A stretch of DNA of 64,000 nt from Actinosynnema sp040640215 (GTDB lineage: Bacteria; Actinomycetota; Actinomycetes; Mycobacteriales; Pseudonocardiaceae): NCBI RefSeq assembly GCF_040640215.1, contig NZ_JBFABG010000002.1, positions 620,001 through 684,000 of the forward strand, written 5' to 3'. Position 1 is the first letter of the stretch. Each line of letters starts with the position of its first letter. Below the pieces are notes generated by a model, which did no database searches, was not told the DNA's origin, and saw nothing but the letters and a program-made list of their open reading frames with translations. Shown piece by piece: positions 15,954 through 24,621 of this stretch. Both the position numbers and the translations under genes were made by a program.

Positions 15954-16489
15954 GCGGCGTGCTTCACCGACTCGAAGTAGGCCTTCGAGTTGGGCAGGTA
16001 CAGCAGCACCACCGCGACCACGCTGATCAACGAGGTGAGCAGGCCGGAGATGGACGCGCCGACCAGCAGCGTGGACAGCAGGCCGAGGGCGGTCAGGACG
16101 GCGAGCACGATCCGCGCCCAGTTGCGGCCGGCCCGCGCCTTGAACGCGAACAGCACGTAGAGGGCGGCGAGCACCACGCCCACCACGGCGGTGATGATCA
16201 TGTTGGCGCGCAGGAGCGCGTCGAACTCGTCGGGGCTGAGGCTCTGGTACTGGGGCACGTCGCGCAGCACCTCGGCCAGCGCGTCCCGCTGGGTGAACAC
16301 CAGCAGCCCACCGACGGCGGACAGCACCGCGCCCGCGATCCAGATCCAGAAGGAGATCCGCACTTCCTTCGGCACCGGCAGCGCCGGGCCGGCCGTGCCG
16401 GTGCCGTGCAGCTCGGCGTCGCTCAGCGGCGGGGGCGCGGGGGTGTACGGCTGCTGCTGCCCGCGATCCGGGTCCTGTGGGGTCGTCAC
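15950..16489 (-). CDS. Four-helix membrane protein with LP-x4-YF tail, array member 3
   Basis: 179 residues. The head begins TTPQDPDRGQQQPY, almost the same as the next paralogue (TTPQDPYGQQGGYP). Helix 1 is followed by an outer loop (RDALAEVLRDVPQYQSLSPD), then helix 2, GRNWARIVLAVL, helices 3 and 4, and the tail LYLPNSKAYF. GTG start at 16489 in the sequence GTGACGACCCC. Function unknown. Confidence 0.78.
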   Translation of the reverse strand: MTTPQDPDRGQQQPYTPAPPPLSDAELHGTGTAGPALPVPKEVRISFWIWIAGAVLSAVGGLLVFTQRDALAEVLRDVPQYQSLSPDEFDALLRANMIITAVVGVVLAALYVLFAFKARAGRNWARIVLAVLTALGLLSTLLVGASISGLLTSLISVVAVVLLYLPNSKAYFESVKHAA

Positions 16490-16624
16490 ATCGGGAAACG
16501 CTAGAACCACCCAGGGCGACTGTCCACCGCGACGGGCCGCGCCGCGACGGACCGTGACACCGATCATCGACGAAGGTCGTCCGATCGCGCGACTTCGGTC
16601 GACGCGGACCGGGATCACCGGGTG

Positions 16625-16659
16625 GCGTGTTGCCCGTCGTCGGACGACGGGCAACACGC
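16625..16659 (-). terminator. Perfect 17-bp hairpin inside the membrane-protein array
   Basis: A stem centred on 16642, with arms GTGTTGCCCGTCGTC and its exact complement plus two more flanking pairs. It begins 11 bases after the stop at 16671 and has no T-run, as is usual in high-GC actinomycetes. It splits the array into two transcription units. Confidence 0.75.
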
Positions 16660-16670
16660 GGGCACTCCGG

Positions 16671-17282
16671 TCAGGCGGACTTGAAGTAGTGGTTCGCGTC
16701 CGGCTTGAACATGAAGATCAGCGCGCCGACGGTCACCACCAGGGACACCAGCGAGAGCAGCGCCTGGATCACGCCGAACGCGCCGACGCTGAACAGCAGG
16801 CCGAAACCGGCCAGGCCCACCAGGCCCGAGATCACGCCGATACCGCCGAGCACCGCCAGCACGATCCGCGCCCAGTTCGCGCCGTTGCGCATCTGGAGCA
16901 CGACCACGATCCACACCACGAAGAGGATGATGCTGAAGATCGCCGTGCCGTACGACGGACCGCTGCCGAGGGCCGACCGGATGGACGGGTCCACCCCCTT
17001 GGTCACCTCGTCGTAGATCGCCTGCGCGGTGAGGAAGCTGACGATGCTGGACACGATGCCGATACCGGCGGCCACCATCCACAGCAGGAAGGCGGTCTCG
17101 ACGGACTTGGGGCGCGGCGGGCGGTTCATCTCGGTGGGCGACAGCGGAGGTGCCTGGGGCGGGTAGCCGGGCTGCTGTTGCTGCTGGTAACCGCCCTGCT
17201 GGGGGAAGCCGCCCTGGGGGGTGCCGCCGGGCTGCTGGGGGTAGCCGCCCTGCTGGCCGTAGGGGTCCTGAGGAGTGGTCAT
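16671..17282 (-). CDS. Four-helix membrane protein with P-x4-YF tail, array member 4
   Basis: 203 residues. A Gln/Gly/Pro-rich head of about 55 residues (runs of Q and GGYPQQ) leads to helix 1, an outer loop (AIYDEVTKGVDPSIRSALG), helix 2, GANWARIVLAVLGG, two more helices and FMFKPDANHYFKSA. ATG at 17282 follows a CAGGA-type site. It is followed by a strong terminator. Function unknown. Confidence 0.8.
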   Translation of the reverse strand: MTTPQDPYGQQGGYPQQPGGTPQGGFPQQGGYQQQQQPGYPPQAPPLSPTEMNRPPRPKSVETAFLLWMVAAGIGIVSSIVSFLTAQAIYDEVTKGVDPSIRSALGSGPSYGTAIFSIILFVVWIVVVLQMRNGANWARIVLAVLGGIGVISGLVGLAGFGLLFSVGAFGVIQALLSLVSLVVTVGALIFMFKPDANHYFKSA

Positions 17283-17324
17283 GCGCGGACCGTAAGAGGA
17301 CCGGCAGCCCGCGTCGACCGGAAA

Positions 17325-17870
17325 TCACAATCCGTTAGCTACCCGGGGTGTTTTGTCGGCGACAGAGCGCTGTGCCCTGAAGTACCCGGAGACCGACGGC
17401 AAGTACATCAGGACGATCGCCACCACGTCCAGCACCATCGTGACGGTGCCGAACACCAGGTCTGGGGTGGCCACCGGGATCTTCAGCACGGCCGCCAGAC
17501 CGGACGTCACGAGGATCAGCCGGGACACCCCGATCAGGATGCCCACCCCGCCGAACACGGTCAGCACGACCCGCGCCCAGTTGCGCCCGCCGGCCATCCG
17601 GTTCGCCAGCAGCGCGTACACCACCACCAGCAGCCCGCCCAGCAGCAGGCCCATCATGATCCCGCCGGACACAGCGGCGTCCAGCTCGTCCTGGCTCATC
17701 GTGATGTTCTGCTGCCGCTGCTCGTCGACCAGCACGTCGATGAGCATCTCGCGGTCGGCCAACTGCACGAGGAACCGGCCGAGGCCGACCAGGGCGCTGC
17801 CGATCCACACCCAGCGCGCCAGGTCGACCAGCTTCGGCGGGGTCGGCCGCACCCGCTTCGCGGCTGTCAC
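17325..17870 (-). CDS. Four-helix membrane protein with LP-x4-YF tail, array member 5, coupled to hemB
   Basis: 181 residues, without the Pro-rich head. Four helices, an outer loop after helix 1 (ADREMLIDVLVDEQRQQNIT), GRNWARVVLTVFGG, and the tail MYLPSVSGYF followed by a 19-residue basic extension. GTG start overlaps the hemB stop by four bases (GTGA), so it is translated as part of the rex-hem operon. Function unknown; the coupling hints at a link to haem or respiration, but it may be passive. Confidence 0.8.
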   Translation of the reverse strand: MTAAKRVRPTPPKLVDLARWVWIGSALVGLGRFLVQLADREMLIDVLVDEQRQQNITMSQDELDAAVSGGIMMGLLLGGLLVVVYALLANRMAGGRNWARVVLTVFGGVGILIGVSRLILVTSGLAAVLKIPVATPDLVFGTVTMVLDVVAIVLMYLPSVSGYFRAQRSVADKTPRVANGL

Positions 17871-18844
17871 TCCCGGTCCAGCCACCGCGCCGCCTCCACC
17901 GCCCAGTAGGTGAGCACGACGTCCGCGCCCGCGCGCCGGATCGACGTCAGCGTCTCCAGCACGGTCCGCTCGCGGTCGATCCACCCGTTGCGCGCGGCGG
18001 CCTCGACCATCGCGTACTCGCCGGAGATCTGGTACGCCGCCACCGGCACGTCGGAGACCTCCCGCACCGCGCGCAGCACGTCGAGGTACGGCAGCGCCGG
18101 CTTCACCATCACCAGGTCCGCGCCCTCGGCCAGGTCCAGCTCGACCTCGCGCAGCGCCTCCCGGGCGTTCGCCGGGTCCTGCTGGTAGGTCTTGCGGTCG
18201 CCTCGGAGCTGCGACTCCACCGCCTCGCGGAACGGTCCGTACAGCGCCGAGGAGTACTTGGCCGAGTAGGCCAGGACGCCGGTGTCGGTGTGCCCGGCCT
18301 CGTCCAGCGCCCGGCGGATGAAGCCGACCTGGCCGTCCATCATGCCGCTGGGGCCGACGAGGTGGGCACCGGCCTGGGCCTGCGCCACCGCCATCTCGCC
18401 GTAGACCTCCAGCGTGGCGTCGTTGTCGACCTCGCCGGTCGACGTGAGCACGCCGCAGTGGCCGTGGTCGGTGAACTCGTCCAGGCAGCAGTCCGACATC
18501 AGCACGGTGCTGTCGCCGAGGTCGGCGCGCAGGTCGGCCAGCGCCGCGTTGAGGATGCCGTCCGGGTCGGTCGCGCCGGAGCCGACCGCGTCCCGGGTCG
18601 AGGGCACGCCGAACAGCATCAGCCCGCCCACCCCGGCCCGGACGGCCTCGGCGGCGGCTTCGCGCAGCGAGTCGCGGGTGTGCTGGACCACGCCCGGCAT
18701 GGACGAGATCTCGACCGGGGCCGCCGCGCCCTCCTTGACGAACATCGGCAGCACGAGCTGCCGTGGCCGCACGGTGGTCTCGGCGACCAGGCGGCGCAGC
18801 GCCGGCGTGGTGCGCAGGCGGCGGGGTCGGTGGGCGGGGAACAC
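17867..18844 (-). CDS. hemB: HemB, delta-aminolevulinic acid dehydratase
   Basis: 325 residues, TIM barrel. It condenses two 5-aminolevulinate molecules to porphobilinogen. Both Schiff-base lysines are visible: YSAKYSS (about K196) and MVKPALPY (about K248). The catalytic metal site is the cysteine-rich SDCCLDEFTDHGHCG, so a Zn-type active site is expected. GTG start at 18844 with GGGAG seven bases upstream. It lies 60 bases after hemD, with a hairpin between. Confidence 0.97.
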   Translation of the reverse strand: MFPAHRPRRLRTTPALRRLVAETTVRPRQLVLPMFVKEGAAAPVEISSMPGVVQHTRDSLREAAAEAVRAGVGGLMLFGVPSTRDAVGSGATDPDGILNAALADLRADLGDSTVLMSDCCLDEFTDHGHCGVLTSTGEVDNDATLEVYGEMAVAQAQAGAHLVGPSGMMDGQVGFIRRALDEAGHTDTGVLAYSAKYSSALYGPFREAVESQLRGDRKTYQQDPANAREALREVELDLAEGADLVMVKPALPYLDVLRAVREVSDVPVAAYQISGEYAMVEAAARNGWIDRERTVLETLTSIRRAGADVVLTYWAVEAARWLDRE

Positions 18845-18868
18845 AGCGGCACTCCCGGGGAAGAAGGA

Positions 18869-18897
18869 GGTCGGGGCCCCCGGAGGAGGCCCCGACC
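18869..18897 (-). terminator. Hairpin between hemD and hemB
   Basis: GGTCGGGGCC and GGCCCCGACC, a perfect 10-bp stem with a 9-base loop, starting 7 bases after the hemD stop. It could terminate or attenuate transcription before hemB, making hemB expression lower than that of hemACD; no separate promoter for hemB is obvious in the 60-base gap. Confidence 0.5.
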
Positions 18898-18904
18898 GGG
18901 TGCT

Positions 18905-20437
18905 TCAGGAACGGCGCAGGCGCTTGGTCTTGCGCGGCGGGGGCAACGCGCCCTCGGCCCGCAACCTGGCCGCGTGCTGGGCCAGGGCGTCCACCAGGGC
19001 GGGCACGTTGGCCTCTTCCGGCTGGACGTCGACCCGCAGGCCGAACTCGCGGGCCGTCTCGGCGGTCTGCGGTCCGATGCACGCCACGAGCGTCCGGGCG
19101 TGCGGCTTGCCCGCGATGCCGACCAGGTTCCGGACCGTGGAGGACGAGGTGAAGCACACCGCGTCGAACCCGCCGGACTTGATCATCTCGCGGGTGTCGG
19201 CGGGCGGCGGCGCGGCCCGCACGGTGCGGTAGGCCGTCACGTCGTCGATCTCCCAGCCCCGGTCCCGCAGGCCCGCCGCCAGGGTTTCGGTGGCGATGTC
19301 GGCGCGCGGCAGCAGGACCCGGTCGACCGGGTCCAGGATGTCGTCGTACGGCGGGAAGTCGGCCAGCAGGCCCTCGGACGACTGCTCGCCGGAGGGCACC
19401 AGCTCGGGGATGATCCCGAACGAGCGCACCTTCGCCGCGGTCGACTCGCCGACGCAGGCGATCTTCACGCCGGAGAACGCCCGCGCGTCCAGGCCGAACT
19501 CGCGGAACTTCTCCCACACCGCGCGCACGGCGTTGGTCGAGGTGAACACCACCCACTGGTAGCGCCCGTCGACCAGGCCCTTCACCGAGCGCTCCATCTG
19601 CGCCGGGCTGCGCGGCGGCTCGACCGAGATGGTCGGCACCTCCACCGGGATCGCGCCGTGCGAGTGCAGCCGGTCGCTCATCGCGCCCGCCTGCTCCTTC
19701 GTCCGCGGCACGAGCACCCGCCACCCGTAGAGGGCGCGGGACTCCCACCAGGACAGCTTGGGCCGACCGGCGACGGCACTGCCGACCGTGACGATCAGCG
19801 GGCCGCCCAGGTCGCCGGCGTCGGCGGCCAGGGACGCCAGCGTGGTGTCCACGGTGCGCTGGCCGAAGCCGGTGCCGTCCGCGGTCACCGCCACCGGGGT
19901 CTGCGGTGCGACGCCGTGCTCCACCAGGGAGGACGCCGCTTCGGCGAGGTGGCTGCCGGTGGCGTGCAGGACCAGCGTGCCGGGCGCGGCGGCCAGGCTC
20001 GCCCAGTCCGCCACGCCGCGCACGTCGGCCTCGGTGTGCACCGCGCCGAGCGCGACACCCGCGTACGCGGGCACCGCCGTGCCCGCCGGGACACCCGGCA
20101 CCACGTCGAACGCGATCGTCGTCTTCGAGACCGCCTGCGCCTCCTTGACCACCGCGTCCAGCGTGAGCGGGTCGCCCGCCACCAGCCGGACCACGGCGTG
20201 GCCGTTCTTCGCCTCGGTCACCAAATCCTTCGCCACGTCGGCCGGGTCACCGACCGCCGGGCGGATCTCCACTCCGTCCGGGACGAGGGCGACCACCTCG
20301 GACGGCACGTCCGGGTCCGTCACCACGAGTTCCGCCTTGGCCAGCAGATCACGGGCGCGGACCGTGAGCAGGCCGGTGTCGCCGGGGCCGGAGCCCACGA
20401 AAGCGACACGGCCGGGGGTCTTGCGTGCGCGGGTCAT
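18905..20437 (-). CDS. hemD: Fused uroporphyrinogen-III methyltransferase / uroporphyrinogen-III synthase (HemD)
   Basis: 510 residues. Residues 1-245 are an SAM-dependent uroporphyrinogen methylase domain (VAFVGSGPGDTGLLTVRA, later VVRLVAGDP); residues about 255-480 are uroporphyrinogen-III synthase (GWRVLVPRTKEQA, VVFTSTNAV, FTSSSTVRN). The synthase closes the ring; the methylase branch leads to sirohaem or cobalamin. This fusion is usual in actinobacteria. The start is ATG at 20437 with GGGGAG seven bases upstream. It ends with a basic KTKRLRRS tail. Confidence 0.95.
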   Translation of the reverse strand: MTRARKTPGRVAFVGSGPGDTGLLTVRARDLLAKAELVVTDPDVPSEVVALVPDGVEIRPAVGDPADVAKDLVTEAKNGHAVVRLVAGDPLTLDAVVKEAQAVSKTTIAFDVVPGVPAGTAVPAYAGVALGAVHTEADVRGVADWASLAAAPGTLVLHATGSHLAEAASSLVEHGVAPQTPVAVTADGTGFGQRTVDTTLASLAADAGDLGGPLIVTVGSAVAGRPKLSWWESRALYGWRVLVPRTKEQAGAMSDRLHSHGAIPVEVPTISVEPPRSPAQMERSVKGLVDGRYQWVVFTSTNAVRAVWEKFREFGLDARAFSGVKIACVGESTAAKVRSFGIIPELVPSGEQSSEGLLADFPPYDDILDPVDRVLLPRADIATETLAAGLRDRGWEIDDVTAYRTVRAAPPPADTREMIKSGGFDAVCFTSSSTVRNLVGIAGKPHARTLVACIGPQTAETAREFGLRVDVQPEEANVPALVDALAQHAARLRAEGALPPPRKTKRLRRS

Positions 20438-20451
20438 CAGGGCACTCCCCA

Positions 20452-21393
20452 TCAACTACGCCCCTCCGACCGCGCAGCGGCGAGGCCGGAGAGGTCGAGC
20501 AACTCGACGGCCAGCGCGCGGCCGAGTTCCTCTGCTGCGGTCAAGTCACCGGTGGCGGACGCACGGAGGAGGTCGCCGTCCTCCGTCGCCATGACCCCGC
20601 GCAGGGACAGGCGGAGGACTACCGCTCCCTGGTCGTCAAGGTCTTCCACCACATCGGCCAGTGCGCCGACCGGCGCGCTGCACCCCGCTTCGAGCTCGGC
20701 CAGCAAGGCCCGCTCGGCGGTGACAGCGGCCCTACTGGCCGAATCGTCCAGAGTGGACTGGAGGAGGTGCTCGGTGTCGACGTCGTCGACCCGGCACTCC
20801 ACCGCGAGTGCGCCCTGTGCGGGCGCGGGGAGCATCTGGATGGGCTCCAAGGTCTCGGTGATCTCGGCCGTGCGGCCGAGGCGGGAGATGCCGGCGCGGG
20901 CCAGCACCACGGCGTCCAGCTCACCCTCGGCCACCCGGCGGATGCGGCTGTCGACGTTGCCGCGCAACGGCACCACGTCCAGGCCCAGGCCCAGCGCCTC
21001 AAGCTGCGCCGCGCGCCGGGGCGAGCCGGTGCCGACCTTCGAACCGGTGGGCAGTTCGCCCAGGGTGAGGCCGTCGCGGGCGACGAGCGCGTCGCGCGGG
21101 TCCTCGCGCGGCGGCACGGCGGCCAGGGACAGGCGCGGGTCGCGCGCGGTGGGCAGGTCCTTGTACGAGTGGACGGCCACGTCGATCTCGTCGTTGGCCA
21201 GCGCGTCGCGCAGCGCCGAGGTGAACACCCCGATGCCGATCTCGGCGATGGGGGCGGACGACCGGTCGCCGGGGGTCGAGATGGTCACGATCTCCACGTC
21301 CGCGCCGGCGGCGCGCAGCACGTCGGCCACGTGACCGGTCTGCGCGAGCGCCAGCGCACTGCCGCGCGTGCCGATCCTCAAGGTGCGGTTCAC
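20452..21393 (-). CDS. hemC: HemC, porphobilinogen deaminase (hydroxymethylbilane synthase)
   Basis: 313 residues. It joins four porphobilinogens into hydroxymethylbilane. The dipyrromethane cofactor cysteine is in EAGCSAPVGA (C238), and the family motifs RIGTRGSALALAQ, VHSYKDLPT and GTGSPRRAAQ are in place. GTG start overlaps the hemA stop (GTGA). It is followed by hemD after 14 bases. Confidence 0.97.
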   Translation of the reverse strand: MNRTLRIGTRGSALALAQTGHVADVLRAAGADVEIVTISTPGDRSSAPIAEIGIGVFTSALRDALANDEIDVAVHSYKDLPTARDPRLSLAAVPPREDPRDALVARDGLTLGELPTGSKVGTGSPRRAAQLEALGLGLDVVPLRGNVDSRIRRVAEGELDAVVLARAGISRLGRTAEITETLEPIQMLPAPAQGALAVECRVDDVDTEHLLQSTLDDSASRAAVTAERALLAELEAGCSAPVGALADVVEDLDDQGAVVLRLSLRGVMATEDGDLLRASATGDLTAAEELGRALAVELLDLSGLAAARSEGRS

Positions 21394-22712
21394 CGCTTCT
21401 CGCCTCTGGGTAGCGTCGAATGGGGGGTGCTGACGGCGGCGGGTTTCTGCGGGTCGAGGCCGAACAGCTCGCGCAGCGCCTCGGCGTACCCGGCACCGCC
21501 GGGTGCGGCGGCCAGCTCCTTGACCCGCACGGTCGGCGTGTGCAGGAGCTTGTCCACCACGCGGCGCACGGTCTTGGCCAGCTCGTCCCGGACCGCGCCG
21601 TCGAGCTCGGGCAGCCGCGAGTCCAACCGCAGCAGCTCGGTGTCCACGACCTCGGCGGCCCGCTTGCGCAGGGCCGTCACGGTGGGCGTGACCTCGGCCG
21701 AGCGCTGCCCGGCCAGGTAGCCGCGCACCTCGTCGGCGACGATCTCCGCCGCGCGCAGGGCGTCCTGGCCGGTGGGGGCGTCGGACAGCCGTCGTTGCAG
21801 GGTCTCCAGGTCGACCACGCGCACGCCGGCGAGCAGCTCGGCGGCGGGGTCGACGTCCTTGGGCAGGCCGAGGTCGCACACCACCAGCGGGCGGCCGGGT
21901 GCGCGCTCGCCGATCAGCTCCGCGCCCACGACCACGTCCACCGAGCCGGTGCACGCGAACAGCACGTCGGCGGCGGCGATCTCGGACACCAGGTCGTCCA
22001 GGCCGGTGGACCGGGCGGCCACCCCGTCCGCGACCAGGGCGTTCGCCAGCCGCGCGCCGTTGGCGGCGGACCGGTTGGCGATCACCACCTCGCCGATGCC
22101 GGCGCGGCGCAGGTGCGCGGCGGCCAGGCCGCCCATCGAGCCCGCGCCCACGACCAGGGCGGTGCGACCCGCCAGGCCGCCGAGCGCGGTGGCGGCGTCG
22201 GCGAGCGCCTCGGACACCACGGACGCGCCGGCGTGGTCGATGCCGGTGTCGGTGTGGATGCGCTTGCCCACCCGCAGCGCCTGCTGGGTCAGCTCGTGCA
22301 GCACGCGGCCGACGACGCCGACCCCGTCCGCGCGGGTGTAGGCCGAGCGGAGCTGGCCCAGGATCTGGGCCTCGCCGACCACCATCGAGTCCAGGCCGCC
22401 CGCGACCGAGAACAGGTGCTCGACAGCGGCGGCGGCGTAGTGCACGTACAGGTGCTCGAAGAGGTCCGCGGGCTCCGCGCCGGCCTGCCGGGCGAGCACC
22501 TCCACGACCTCGTTCATGCCGCCGTGGAAGGTCTCGACCACGGCGTAGACCTCGACCCGGTTGCAGGTCGAGAGGAGCACGGCCTCGGACACGCTGGGCG
22601 CGTCGAGCAACTGGCCCAGCAGCTTGTCGAGGTCGGCGTCGGCCACGGCGACGCGCTCCAGCACGGGTACCGGCGTGGTGCGGTGGGACAGCCCGACGAC
22701 GAGGACGCTCAT
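21390..22712 (-). CDS. hemA: HemA, glutamyl-tRNA reductase
   Basis: 440 residues. The catalytic Cys50 is in STCNRVEVY; the NADPH-binding domain has VVGAGSMGGLAA; the C-terminal dimerisation domain follows. It reduces Glu-tRNA to glutamate-1-semialdehyde, the committed step of haem synthesis, so placing it directly under Rex makes the pathway respond to NADH. It begins 94 bases after the rex stop. A Pro/Gly-rich segment occurs near the C-terminus (AAPGGAGYAEALRELFG). Confidence 0.97.
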   Translation of the reverse strand: MSVLVVGLSHRTTPVPVLERVAVADADLDKLLGQLLDAPSVSEAVLLSTCNRVEVYAVVETFHGGMNEVVEVLARQAGAEPADLFEHLYVHYAAAAVEHLFSVAGGLDSMVVGEAQILGQLRSAYTRADGVGVVGRVLHELTQQALRVGKRIHTDTGIDHAGASVVSEALADAATALGGLAGRTALVVGAGSMGGLAAAHLRRAGIGEVVIANRSAANGARLANALVADGVAARSTGLDDLVSEIAAADVLFACTGSVDVVVGAELIGERAPGRPLVVCDLGLPKDVDPAAELLAGVRVVDLETLQRRLSDAPTGQDALRAAEIVADEVRGYLAGQRSAEVTPTVTALRKRAAEVVDTELLRLDSRLPELDGAVRDELAKTVRRVVDKLLHTPTVRVKELAAAPGGAGYAEALRELFGLDPQKPAAVSTPHSTLPRGEKR

Positions 22713-22806
22713 GACCGCACCCGGCCCGTCGTCGACCCGACCGCCGGTCGCGTGGTCGGCCCGGCCGTCGCTCCCGTCGGAGCCGTCCGGCTCACTACCC
22801 GCACCA

Positions 22807-23595
22807 TCACGGGCGAATCACCACCCCGTCCACACCGACGCCGTTGACCACGTCGACAGCGGCTTCGTCAGCCCGCCGCGCGACGTGGAACGACAGGATC
22901 TGCATCTCGACCGCCAGGTCGACCTTGCGCACCTCGACGTTGTCCGGCACTTGGAGCACGACGGGTGCGAAGTTCAGGATGCACTGCACCCCGGCGGATA
23001 CCAAACGGTCGCAGACCGCCTGGGCGGCCTGGGGCGGTGTGGCGATGACGCCGATCGACACCTCGCGATCGGCGCAGATGGACGTGATGTCGTCGATGTG
23101 GTCGACGGGAATGCCGCCTACCGGCACTCCGGTGAGGTCCGGGTCGATGTCGAACAGCGCGGCGACCGGGAAGCCCCGGCTGGGGAACCCGCCGTAGTTG
23201 GCCAGCGCGTGACCAAGATTACCGATCCCGACGACCGCCACGGAGTGCTTGCGGGTGAGCCCGAGGATGCGCTCGATGTGGCTGACGAGCACCTCGACGT
23301 CGTAGCCGACGCCGCGCGTGCCGTACGAGCCGACGTAGGAGAGGTCCTTGCGCAGCTTCGCCGAGTTGACCCCGGCCGCGCCCGCGAGCTCCTCGCTGGA
23401 GATGGTCGTCACGCCCTGCTCGACCATCCCGGAGAGCACCCGGAGGTAGACCGCGAGCCGGGCGACCGCCGCCTCCGGGATCGCGCGAGCCCGCTCCCGG
23501 ACGTCTGCGACCGACTCGGCGGGCGGCTTCGAGGTGGTGGTGCCGACCTCGTCACCCTCGCCCCGCCGATCCACCACGCTGGCTCTCCTCGACAT
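22807..23595 (-). CDS. rex: Rex, redox-sensing transcriptional repressor
   Basis: 262 residues. The N-terminal winged helix (about 30-110, containing ISSEELAGAAGVNSAKLRKDLSY) is followed by a Rossmann domain (VVGIGNLGHALANY, then LFDIDPDL). Rex leaves its operator when NADH/NAD+ rises. It has a longer charged head (about 30 residues) than many members. ATG at 23595 is used; the Shine-Dalgarno is weak. A near-perfect Rex site lies 59 bases upstream, indicating autoregulation of rex-hemA-hemC-hemD(-hemB), as described for S. coelicolor rex-hemACD. Confidence 0.96.
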   Translation of the reverse strand: MSRRASVVDRRGEGDEVGTTTSKPPAESVADVRERARAIPEAAVARLAVYLRVLSGMVEQGVTTISSEELAGAAGVNSAKLRKDLSYVGSYGTRGVGYDVEVLVSHIERILGLTRKHSVAVVGIGNLGHALANYGGFPSRGFPVAALFDIDPDLTGVPVGGIPVDHIDDITSICADREVSIGVIATPPQAAQAVCDRLVSAGVQCILNFAPVVLQVPDNVEVRKVDLAVEMQILSFHVARRADEAAVDVVNGVGVDGVVIRP

Positions 23596-23632
23596 CCGAA
23601 GCACTGACCCGCCGGGCACCGTCACCAGCGGA

Positions 23633-23660
23633 GTGATAAACCCACCGTACCGCTTGTGAA
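23633..23660 (-). promoter_or_regulatory. Probable rex operon promoter
   Basis: On the minus strand TTCACA (23660-23655), a 16-base spacer and TATCAC (23638-23633). The -35 hexamer lies inside the Rex operator, so bound Rex would block polymerase. Confidence 0.5.
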
Positions 23661-23671
23661 CGTGTGCACAA
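23654..23671. promoter_or_regulatory. Rex operator (ROP) in front of rex-hem
   Basis: TTGTGAACGTGTGCACAA: half-sites TTGTGAAC and TTGTGCAC around a 2-base centre, with one mismatch in the dyad. It matches the known Rex consensus TTGTGAA-n-TTCACAA. It is the only such site I found in the window. Confidence 0.88.
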
Positions 23672-23799
23672 AGTCGGCGGCCCAGCGGCCCGGCGGGTGC
23701 CTGAACTCGGTCAACCCCCATGGAACCTCCCCTTGGGGAAAAGGGGAGCCGGTCCGCCGCGTGGATACCGGGCGGGGCGGGGCGCTTCCCCGACGCGAA

Positions 23800-23830
23800 A
23801 GATCCGGCGAGCCGCGAGGCTGCCGGATCT
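23800..23830. terminator. Second hairpin between fasciclin gene and rex
   Basis: AGATCCGGC and GCCGGATCT pair perfectly, with an inner AGCC/GGCT stem on a GCGA loop and one bulged G. Together with the next hairpin it insulates the rex promoter from upstream read-through. Confidence 0.5.
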
Positions 23831-23842
23831 CTGGTGACGGGC

Positions 23843-23876
23843 GGTGGGGGCGGACCGGGGGAGGTCCGGCCCCACC
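23843..23876 (-). terminator. Hairpin terminator after the fasciclin gene
   Basis: Two 14-base arms (from GGTGGGG and to CCCCACC) with one mismatch and a 6-base loop, starting 9 bases after the stop at 23886. Confidence 0.65.
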
Positions 23877-23885
23877 GGGTCGGGG

Positions 23886-24545
23886 TCACGCCGCGGGCGG
23901 CGAGAGGACCTTGCCGATCACGAACACGGTGGCGTTCTTGGTCGGGATGTTGCCGCACAGGACCGGCGCGCCGTTCACGGTCATCGCGTCACCGGTGCCC
24001 TCGACCTTGAGGTCCTGGCCGGTGAGCGACTTCACGGTGCCGGCCGACTCCAGGCCCTTGGCGTCGTAGCGCTTGTCGACCACGTGGAAGGCGAGGATCT
24101 TGCCCAGGGTGGTCGGGTCGGCCGCCAGCTCCTGGAACTTGGCGTCGCCCAGCTCGGCGAACGCGGGGTCGTACGGCGCGAACACGGTGATGGCGGGCTT
24201 CGAGTTCAGCGTGTCGCCCAGGTTGGCCGCCGTCACGGCCGCCACCAGCTTGGTCAGCAGCGGGTTGTTGCTCGCCGCGGTGGCCACCGGGTCGCTGACC
24301 ATGCCCTGGAGCGAACCCTTGTTCGCGGGGTCCTGCGGCACGCTGGCGCAGCCCGGACCGAACACGTCGGTGGTCTGGGTGACCCCGTCGGCCATCGCGG
24401 AGGACGAGGGCATGGCGGAGGCGGTGGTGGTCATGGGCGCGGCGGTGGTGCTCGTGCTGGAAGCGCTGTCGCCGCTCCCGCAGGCCGCGACGGAAAGCAC
24501 AGCTGCGGCGGCGACGCCGGCGATGGCGAGTTTGCTCGTACGCAC
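23886..24545 (-). CDS. Fasciclin-domain lipoprotein (MPT70/MPT83-like)
   Basis: 219 residues. A lipobox (VLSVAAC, Cys22) is followed by a Ser/Thr/Met-rich linker (about 25-55) and a single fasciclin/FAS1 domain with ITVFAPYDPAFAEL and ILAFHVVDKRYDAKGL. Two cysteines (GPGCAS and PVLCGN) may form a disulphide. FAS1 proteins mediate adhesion or extracellular interactions. The GTG at 24545 is preferred because GAGGAG lies eight bases upstream; the GTG at 24554 is too close to it. It follows the Moco oxidoreductase gene after 76 bases. Confidence 0.92.
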   Translation of the reverse strand: MRTSKLAIAGVAAAAVLSVAACGSGDSASSTSTTAAPMTTTASAMPSSSAMADGVTQTTDVFGPGCASVPQDPANKGSLQGMVSDPVATAASNNPLLTKLVAAVTAANLGDTLNSKPAITVFAPYDPAFAELGDAKFQELAADPTTLGKILAFHVVDKRYDAKGLESAGTVKSLTGQDLKVEGTGDAMTVNGAPVLCGNIPTKNATVFVIGKVLSPPAA

Positions 24546-24621
24546 TCGGATCACTCCTCGTTTTACCTGATTCGGTATTCACTGAGACGTTCGAAGTAGG
24601 ACGCGATCCGGTTCGACCGAT

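Noticed and set aside
18290..21334. A 1014-codon open frame on the plus strand opposite hemB, hemD and hemC
   Set aside because: It is the antisense shadow of GC-rich haem genes; it has no domain, and the real genes on the minus strand have catalytic motifs throughout.
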